Below are positions 56,013-61,477 of a stretch of DNA of 61,477 bases, piece after piece; position 1 is the first letter of the stretch, and every line of letters starts with the position of its first letter. The position numbers and the translations under genes are program-made. The stretch comes from Lachnospiraceae bacterium (GTDB lineage: Bacteria; Bacillota; Clostridia; Lachnospirales; Lachnospiraceae), in assembly GCA_900199595.1 (NCBI GenBank), contig FZRB01000026.1:1-61477 (forward strand), given 5' to 3'. The notes below the pieces were generated by a model. The model made no database searches, was not told the origin of the DNA, and saw only the letters and a program-made list of their open reading frames with translations.

Positions 56013-57245
56013 TCAATCAAACATTTTCTGGCCAAGAATAAAATCTATGATATCTACATGTTTTATTCCATTTCTTTTTTGTATCAGATCTCTTCGTGTA
56101 ACCAGATATTTCGGATAGCCGTCTGCTATGTTTTCAAGAGGCCTGTACTCTCTGTCTTCTGTATTTTTGCTATCCATGATCGTTAAGGCTACTTGTACAT
56201 AAGCATATTCATTCTGTATGCTGCGCAGTACAAAATCACATTCCAAGTTACCAATCCTTCCGACGCTCACCTTATATCCCATTGACCTTGCATATTGATA
56301 AACCACGTTTTCAAGCACCGGCCCATAATTTATCCTGTTATCAGTGTTGGTCGAAAAGTAAATACTAAGATCAGCCAGATAATACTTCTTTTCATTCTTC
56401 ATAGAACGTCTGGATTTCATGTCAAAGCGGGTACATTCACTGATGATCTTGGCATCACACAGCGCCTGTATATATCTGGTAATCGTAGGACGAGTAATCG
56501 CTATCCCTGTTTTCTTAAGATCATCGCATATGTTACTAATGCTGACAGTTGAACCAAAATTATTTATCACATAATTTCTTACAATATTGAAAGCCTCAAC
56601 ATTCTTGATCTTAACCCGCCCTTTTATGTCCTTATTGAATATGTCGTCAAGAACTGTTTTTACATACAACTGCTTATCATACAGTTCATCATAAAATAGT
56701 GCTTTAGGGAAACCACCGCCAATCAGATATGAGTCAAATTCTCTTAGAATATCTGTGTCGATCATCTTTCCATAAAATGCCTTCATTGCTTCATACTCAT
56801 CAAACCCAAGAGTCTGAATCTCAAATTCTAAATATCGTCCGGTAAGTTTGGTCGCCAATTCGCCGCTCAACAGGTAAGAGTTAGATCCTGTGATGAAAAT
56901 AGAATAATCCTCTTCCAGTCTAAGCGCTTCCAATACCGGCTCAAAGCCTTCAACGTTCTGTATCTCATCGATAAAAACATACTTAATTCCCTCGGAGTGT
57001 TCACCACCAAACAGTAATTCTTCCAATGCTTCCGGAGTTTTAATGTTTTTATAGCCGTATTTGTCAAGGTTATAAAAGAATATATTATTTTTACTCACGC
57101 CGCTTTCCATCAATTCTTCTGCAACAGTTTGCAGCAGACTCGACTTCCCTGAACGTCGTATTCCTGTTATAACCTTGATTATGTCAGTATCATGTAAAAA
57201 AGGTCTTATTCGTGATATATACTTTTCTCGCCTAAACAGTTTCAT
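56013..57245 (-). CDS. AAA ATPase with DUF4143 domain
   Basis: A 410-residue protein. KVITGIRRSGKSSLLQTV near residue 24 is the Walker A, KYVFIDEIQNVEGFE near 89 the Walker B, and SIFITGSNSYLLSGELATKL near 114 sensor 1. The C-terminal part (about 210-400) is the DUF4143 region with a winged-helix-like segment and a possible nuclease-like fold (GYKVSVGRIGNLECDFVLR). The family is common in gut anaerobes and its role is unknown. A 33-bp palindrome overlaps its promoter and ribosome-binding region, suggesting repression, perhaps by the protein itself. Confidence 0.85.
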   Translation of the reverse strand: MKLFRREKYISRIRPFLHDTDIIKVITGIRRSGKSSLLQTVAEELMESGVSKNNIFFYNLDKYGYKNIKTPEALEELLFGGEHSEGIKYVFIDEIQNVEGFEPVLEALRLEEDYSIFITGSNSYLLSGELATKLTGRYLEFEIQTLGFDEYEAMKAFYGKMIDTDILREFDSYLIGGGFPKALFYDELYDKQLYVKTVLDDIFNKDIKGRVKIKNVEAFNIVRNYVINNFGSTVSISNICDDLKKTGIAITRPTITRYIQALCDAKIISECTRFDMKSRRSMKNEKKYYLADLSIYFSTNTDNRINYGPVLENVVYQYARSMGYKVSVGRIGNLECDFVLRSIQNEYAYVQVALTIMDSKNTEDREYRPLENIADGYPKYLVTRRDLIQKRNGIKHVDIIDFILGQKMFD

Positions 57246-57250
57246 ATAAA

Positions 57251-57294
57251 AATCACCTCACGTATATTATACGAGAGGTGATTGGAATATGCAA
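57251..57294 (-). promoter_or_regulatory. Promoter and 33-bp palindromic operator of the AAA-ATPase gene
   Basis: On the minus strand TTGCAT (57289-57294) and TATAAT (57266-57271) are spaced by 17 bases. Bases 57251-57283 form a near-perfect palindrome, AATCACCTC.CGTAT..ATACG.GAGGTGATT, with mismatches only at its centre and one symmetric pair. It spans the -10 box and runs into the GAGGTGA ribosome-binding site, so any protein bound there would block transcription start. Confidence 0.65.
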
Positions 57295-57350
57295 GTTATT
57301 GCAACATTTTTGCACATTTTTGAATTATTGTATTGTTAACAGGTCTTTTT

Positions 57351-57711
57351 CTATGTGTGATTTCTGTACAATGTCATCAATTCGAATCCCTGGCTGCGGT
57401 AAAAAGAAATTGCTCGGGCATTACAGGATTGCGTCTCCAAAATGATGGCTCGTCTGTTCTGAAGCTTGGCTTGTTCTTTTGCAAGATTCATAAGTGCGGT
57501 TCCGATTCCCCGCCTGTGAAGTTCATCCGAAACCCACAGCTCCGTCACCATCAATCGGAGTATCAAACTTTTTCTTTACCATTTTCACTGAAAAAGAATC
57601 CGTGCTCTCCGTCTTTTCAAGATCAAAGTATTCTTCCGTGGTGTATCTCATCATAATAGGAGTTCCCTTCCATTCTGACTTGGGTAAGGGAATTATTTTG
57701 TATTCATTCAT
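57351..57711 (-). pseudogene. GNAT acetyltransferase with internal deletion and frameshift
   Basis: From ATG 57711 the first frame reads MNEYKIIPLPKSEWKGTPIM, continues to KMVKKKFDTP and then stops at 57523. A second frame from about 57575 reads RLMVTELWVSDELHRRGIGT, the acetyl-CoA loop, and AIILETQSCNARAISFYRSQ, stopping at 57351. Intact relatives have about 40 more residues between the two parts and a longer C-terminus. The start ATG overlaps the stop of methyltransferase-tail fragment C by 8 bases. Confidence 0.7.
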
Positions 57712-57820
57712 TGCTCTTTGCATCCTTTATTCTGTAATAATCTTCCGCATCTATTCTGATCTGAACAAAATCCTTTGCCTTGGCAAATTTGTTGTTCAAA
57801 AGCACTACCGTCTCGACGAT
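57704..57820 (-). pseudogene. Methyltransferase-tail fragment C
   Basis: Reads VETVVLLNNKFAKAKDFVQI then RIDAEDYYRIKDAKSNE and stop, homologous to fragment B and beginning like fragment A. Its upstream end fuses directly to an IS200-like transposase start at the shared bases TATCGTCGA. Confidence 0.55.
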
Positions 57821-57893
57821 ATTTGACAGACCATACCACATGGTAATTAATGTTACAGACCGAAGTTCTGTAATGTATTAGATTATTTTTCAT
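57813..57893 (-). mobile_element. IS200/IS605 TnpA N-terminal remnant
   Basis: From ATG 57893 the frame reads MKNNLIHYRTSVCNINYHVV and WSVKYRR, the usual start of IS200-type Y1 transposases, then switches into unrelated sequence at fragment C. A small hairpin TTACAGA..TCTGTAA lies within it, as at IS200 5' ends. The catalytic HUH and Tyr are absent; only about 27 codons remain. Confidence 0.65.
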
Positions 57894-57922
57894 ACACATA
57901 GTATAACATATCTTCCAAATAC

Positions 57923-58567
57923 ATGTTTGAATATGATTTGAACAACATCCTTTCTATGCTTATTTATTCACGTGTTCTTGCACCTGGAACAAAAAGATCA
58001 TCTCTTTCTCATCCATCAAAGATAAACAAGAAGAACGCAAACGATCCTAAGAGATTTGTATCACAAAATAATTCAACAAAAGATGGAGAAGTTGCAGATA
58101 AAACCGTAACATTTTTAAATGAAAATCAGATTGAAAACGAAGCTATGTATGATGGCTTTTATGCTGTATGTACAAATCTAGAAGATGATGCATCAACAAT
58201 AATCAAAGTAAATAAGAGACGTTGGGAAATCGAAGAATGCTTCAGGATAATGAAAAGTGAATTCAAAGCCCGTCCAGCATATTTAAGCAGGAAAGATAGA
58301 ATAACATCACATTTCATGACTTGTTTTATAGCTTTAATTGTTTATAGGATTCTAGAGAAAAAATTAGATGAGAAATATACCTGTGATGAAATAATAGATA
58401 CATTAAAACACATGGATATGCTGATCAGTCCTGGAGTTGTCTACATACCTGCATACACTAGGACAGATTTAACCGATAGTTTACATGAAACATTCAACTT
58501 CAGAACAGACTATCAAATCATATCCCAAAGAAACATGAAAAAAATTTGCACAAAGACAAAAAAGTAA
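57923..58567 (+). pseudogene. DDE transposase (IS1634/IS4-like) with large internal deletion
   Basis: A plus-strand frame that starts mid-protein (YDLNNILSMLIYSRVLAPGT), jumps to a late segment (GFYAVCTNLEDDASTIIKVN, then RRWEIEECFRIMKSEFKARP) and continues to a natural-looking end. Complete relatives are about 550-600 residues; here the middle, with the first catalytic Asp residues, is gone while the frame stays open. The YREK-like segment with the last Glu remains. Not functional. Confidence 0.7.
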
Positions 58568-58593
58568 AAATATAGCCACAATTTCATCCAAAA

Positions 58594-58638
58594 AGAAACC
58601 CCTTCAACAGCACTAAAATAGCCGTTTTAGGGGTTTTT
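58594..58638. terminator. Hairpin at the end of the transposase remnant
   Basis: AAACCCC (58596-58602) and GGGGTTTTT (58630-58638) form the outer stem, with a weaker inner pairing around AAAATAGCCGTTTTA. It probably terminates the plus-strand transposase transcript. Confidence 0.6.
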
Positions 58639-58708
58639 ACTCTTCTATAACTGTCAAAGACGAGAGTTTACCATCTTTTGAAGCTTTTTTCTATAATAAA
58701 TGGCAGAT

Positions 58709-58737
58709 TCGCCGGCATCCTTATGGACACCGGCGAA
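58709..58737 (-). terminator. Hairpin after the surface-protein gene
   Basis: TTCGCCGG (58709-58716) and CCGGCGAA (58730-58737) form a perfect 8-bp stem 11 bases after the stop of the surface-protein gene. The following bases are not T-rich, so it may be a weak terminator or a 3' stabilising structure. Confidence 0.5.
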
Positions 58738-58748
58738 CCCTTATAATA

Positions 58749-61477
58749 TCATTTAACTGTAACCCTTACTTTCTTCATAAGACCATTGATAGAGTATACA
58801 TAAATAACACATGTTCCTTTACTAACACCTTTGATAGTACCGTTCTTGCTTACGGTTGCAATGCCGGTGTTTGATGATTTGTAGCGAAGCTTAGCTCCGT
58901 GACTCTTATCAATGTGCTTCTTGTTCTTTTTGGCAAGGGTTACACTTGCCTTAATCTTGGCAGTCTTGCCAACCCTGACAGTGAACCTGTTCTTCTTAAT
59001 AGTAAGTTTCTTAACATTGCAGTACTTAGGGTTCGTAACTCCAACTATATGAGCTACGATACTCTTAGCGAGTACGACCTTCTTACCATTAATAATCTTA
59101 TATGGCATTACATATACACGGAAAATCTTATTAGTCAAAATCTTCTTACCATCAATCTTGGTTATAGTAATCTTTGTAATTGTATTCTTCTTGATGGTCT
59201 TTGCAGGCTTAGTTGCCTTCTTGCCGCAGTAACTTACATATACATCGTAACCGTCTGCCGATGTTGACCTCTTCCATTTAACAGCAATCTTACTGCCTTT
59301 CTGGGTTACTGTTACCTGTTCATTCATAGCTGCCTGAGCTTCTCTCTTATCTATTTCAAGTTGCTTAGCAGCCATATCCTTTGTTTCTGCTGCTGCAAGA
59401 GCCGCCTCTGCAGCTACCAGCTTCTTAAGGGTTTCTGCTGATACCTTATTCTTCTGGTCTGCTGTAAGTGCATCATATGCTGTTCTCGCCGTCTTTACAG
59501 CCCCTGCATCCTTTACCTCCACATTAGCCGGAAGTGCATTTACCAAGTCAGTTACTTTCTTAGCAGCCACTGCATCATCTGCCGCTTTCTTTTCTGCCGC
59601 ATTTCTTGCCGCTTCTTCTTCCGCTGCTTTCTTTGCTGCCTCTTCCTTTGCAGTCTTAAGGTCTGCCTCTGCCTTTTCCAGCTTCTTAACTGTGTCTTCA
59701 GGTACAAGCGCCTTCTGCTCTACTGTAAGTGAATCGTATGCTGTTCTCGCCGTCTTTACAGCCCCTGCATCCTTTACCTCCACATTAGCCGGAAGTGCAT
59801 TTACCAAGTCAGTTACTTTCTTAGCAGCCACTGCATCATCTGCCGCTTTCTTTTCTGCCGCATTTCTTGCCGCTTCTTCTTCCGCTGCTTTCTTTGTTGC
59901 CTCTTCCTTTGCAGTCTTAAGGTCTGCCTCTGCCTTTTCCAGCTTCTTAACTGTGTCTTCAGGTACAAGCGCCTTCTGCTCTACTGTAAGTGAATCGTAT
60001 GCCTTTCTGGCTGCCTTTACTGCTTCCTCATCCTTAATCTGTACATTATCCGGAAGCTCTTCCACAGCCTTTTCAATTGCTTCAACTTCTCTATCTAATA
60101 TCTCAAAGCTGACCGGCTCACTTACTGCTCCGACATAATTACCTGTCTCAGATATGACTGCCTTCACATAGTAGCTTCCGGCTTTTTCAGGTATCTCCTC
60201 TGAGAACACAGCTTCATCAGCACTCTTCGTTGCGCTGTATTCCTCAGCTCCGCAGTACATGAATACCGCAGTATCGGCTCCAAAAGTAGCCTTAGCCTGT
60301 GGCTTTGAAGGTTCATCTCCCTTATACCAGTTTTCTATACTTACTGTCACTCTGTTTTCCGTTGCCTGCTCTATAGTAAGATACGCGGATATATAATCAA
60401 TCACATAATTATTTCCGGCATCCAGGGTTCCCTTTCCTATAGCATAGTTTCCGGCATCTTCACCTTCTTCACGTGTGAGGGCACCTGTTATCTCATTTCC
60501 TTCAAGCATATCTCCTGCTGTATATGTAAGTTCAGGATCTGCATCTCCATAAGCTTTGGTCTTGGCATCCGCCGTAACTGTCACATGTGCTTTTTCGATA
60601 CTGAAATCAGCTGTAGCGACTGTACCCTTGTAATTTTCTGTCTCTTCTATAGTTACTCTTACCGTATAATCTCCGGCATCAATTGGAACTTCCTTCTGAT
60701 ACTCAGAGTCCTCTGCAGTCTTAGCCTTGTATTCGGTAACTGTATCCTCTGCCTCTGCTCCAAAGTCAGCCCTAATCTCAGGCTCTGCAGGTGTTGTACC
60801 ATATGTCCAGTTATCAAGACTTATTGTAGCACTGTTTGATGCCTGAAGTATAGTTACATCCACATAATCCGGTTGGGTAGCGTAGTAATTCTCGTCACCT
60901 TCTACTCTATACCATACGCGGTACTCCCCGACATTCTCACCAGTTATCTTTGAAGAATCCTTTTCCCATCCGGTCTTTGGTGCTATGTCTTTGCCCAGAG
61001 CATATTCCATGGCATCATTTCCGGCGATTCCTGCCTCTACAAGTGCCTGAGCTTTTCCGTTATATATAAGTTTTTTAGCCTTTGGCTCTTTTTCAAGAAC
61101 CTTGTCAGATTTATCTATATAGAATGTCTGGATAACAGTTTCAGGAAGCTTGTAGTTTGCTGCGTCTGCACCCTGTAGTGATACAGCCGTTGCAAAATAC
61201 TCACCCGCATTTACCGCTTCTCCTTCTACATCTACCTTTGCACTTACACTGTCTTCTCCAACGATATTTACTATATCTGCTGTAGGTACATGTGACTTTT
61301 TGTCATATATAACCTTAGTATCACTCCACTTTAGTACTACCATAAGCGGTTCTATCGTAAAGTCACATACTGATTCTGCTGCTTCGTAGTTATCTGTACC
61401 TGCTACTACCGCCTTAACCGTGTAGCTTCCTGCCTTGCCGCCTACTACATCTGCATAGCTTCCGTATTCTTCAGAAC
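58749..61477 (-). CDS. Large repetitive surface protein, 5' end outside the window
   Basis: The frame is open to the right edge (…DNYEAAESVCDFTIEPL before the first internal ATG at 61343), so at least 909 residues are present and the start is missing. Several MBG/YDG-type beta-sandwich modules come first (VTADAKTKAYGDADPELTY is typical). Three helical Ala/Glu/Lys-rich repeats follow, two of them nearly identical at DNA level. Then come an Fn3-like segment (WKRSTSADGYDVYVSY) and a C-terminal Big_2-like module (YKSSNTGIATVSKNGTIKGV). No LPxTG or SLH anchor is seen at the C-terminus. A secreted adhesin or stalk-like protein is likely. Confidence 0.8.
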   Translation of the reverse strand, partial: SEEYGSYADVVGGKAGSYTVKAVVAGTDNYEAAESVCDFTIEPLMVVLKWSDTKVIYDKKSHVPTADIVNIVGEDSVSAKVDVEGEAVNAGEYFATAVSLQGADAANYKLPETVIQTFYIDKSDKVLEKEPKAKKLIYNGKAQALVEAGIAGNDAMEYALGKDIAPKTGWEKDSSKITGENVGEYRVWYRVEGDENYYATQPDYVDVTILQASNSATISLDNWTYGTTPAEPEIRADFGAEAEDTVTEYKAKTAEDSEYQKEVPIDAGDYTVRVTIEETENYKGTVATADFSIEKAHVTVTADAKTKAYGDADPELTYTAGDMLEGNEITGALTREEGEDAGNYAIGKGTLDAGNNYVIDYISAYLTIEQATENRVTVSIENWYKGDEPSKPQAKATFGADTAVFMYCGAEEYSATKSADEAVFSEEIPEKAGSYYVKAVISETGNYVGAVSEPVSFEILDREVEAIEKAVEELPDNVQIKDEEAVKAARKAYDSLTVEQKALVPEDTVKKLEKAEADLKTAKEEATKKAAEEEAARNAAEKKAADDAVAAKKVTDLVNALPANVEVKDAGAVKTARTAYDSLTVEQKALVPEDTVKKLEKAEADLKTAKEEAAKKAAEEEAARNAAEKKAADDAVAAKKVTDLVNALPANVEVKDAGAVKTARTAYDALTADQKNKVSAETLKKLVAAEAALAAAETKDMAAKQLEIDKREAQAAMNEQVTVTQKGSKIAVKWKRSTSADGYDVYVSYCGKKATKPAKTIKKNTITKITITKIDGKKILTNKIFRVYVMPYKIINGKKVVLAKSIVAHIVGVTNPKYCNVKKLTIKKNRFTVRVGKTAKIKASVTLAKKNKKHIDKSHGAKLRYKSSNTGIATVSKNGTIKGVSKGTCVIYVYSINGLMKKVRVTVK
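59479..60000 (-). repeat. Two tandem 261-bp repeats inside the surface-protein gene
   Basis: 59479-59739 and 59740-60000 are almost identical; the one difference I see is CTG/TTG in TTTGCTGCC versus TTTGTTGCC (Ala to Thr). Each encodes 87 residues with DSLTVEQKALVPEDTVKKLE and an Ala/Glu/Lys-rich helix (AAEEEAARNAAEKKAADDAV). Diverged partial units flank the pair on both sides. Such identity implies recent duplication or ongoing copy-number change. Confidence 0.9.

Noticed and set aside
56013-57283. Toxin-antitoxin or abortive-infection system around the AAA/DUF4143 ATPase
   Set aside because: No partner gene is adjacent; the neighbours are a tail fragment and a broken GNAT.
59692-60138. Plus-strand Ser/Ala-rich open frame opposite the surface protein
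   Set aside because: It is the complement of the Ala/Glu/Lys repeat and has no start signals.
1-61477. CRISPR array, tRNA or rRNA genes
   Set aside because: No regularly spaced repeats of CRISPR type and no tRNA- or rRNA-like sequence were seen on either strand by reading.

Overview
The window comes from a low-GC, strictly anaerobic Gram-positive of the Lachnospiraceae/Clostridia type. This rests on gene content: class III (oxygen-sensitive) ribonucleotide reductase with its radical-SAM activase, type III glutamine synthetase, meso-diaminopimelate dehydrogenase, the GGGtGRT/NifU-like pair, paired GlgC/GlgD, SpoVG, a zinc-type S14, and an S10-spc-alpha cluster with rpsD between rpsK and rpoA. 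Genus was not determined. Nearly every gene is on the minus strand; the exceptions are ddh at the left end and a decayed transposase at about 58 kb.

Layout, left to right. 0-9.5 kb: ddh, then minus-strand genes for a FIST-EAL c-di-GMP phosphodiesterase with a periplasmic-binding-protein-like sensor, a C39-like protein, DAHP synthase, and the GGGtGRT/NifU-like pair. 9.5-9.75 kb: a 181-bp composite palindrome. 9.7-10.8 kb: rplM-rpsI with a leader. 10.8-22.2 kb: a metabolic block (diguanylate cyclase, trxB, a thioredoxin-fused nrdD, nrdG, RNase H, S66 carboxypeptidase, TrpB2, GlnN). This block lies between truA and rplM, which are usually adjacent. 22.2-25 kb: truA, ecfT and a fused double EcfA ATPase. 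25.0-40.6 kb: the S10-spc-alpha cluster of 30 genes, read from a promoter at 40545-40573 to a terminator at 25029-25055, including rpmJ and rpmD. There are unusually long structured spacers before rpsJ, rplC and rpsM, and map is absent. 40.6-48.7 kb: spoVG, glgD, glgC, an EF-G-like GTPase, a rhodanese-TtcA fusion and a second EAL protein.

48.8-58.6 kb is an accessory strip of small-molecule-modifying enzymes (GNAT, Nudix-beta-lactamase fusion, aminoglycoside-phosphotransferase-like kinase, methyltransferase, DinB-like protein, serine hydrolase, AAA/DUF4143 ATPase). It is interspersed with at least five broken genes and three short coding fragments that resemble the C-terminal tail of clostridial 23S rRNA uridine methyltransferases. 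The window ends inside a large repetitive surface protein whose start lies beyond the right edge.

Functionally, the left and middle parts are housekeeping (translation, secretion, dNTP and nitrogen metabolism, peptidoglycan precursors, glycogen), with three c-di-GMP enzymes dispersed among them. No CRISPR array, rRNA, tRNA or intact mobile element was seen. The signals I judge least explained are the composite palindrome at 9.5 kb, the dispersed methyltransferase-tail fragments at 54.7-57.8 kb, the 33-bp palindrome over the AAA-ATPase promoter, and several gene fusions (Nudix-beta-lactamase, NrdD-thioredoxin, rhodanese-TtcA). All family assignments come from reading motifs; no database search was run.
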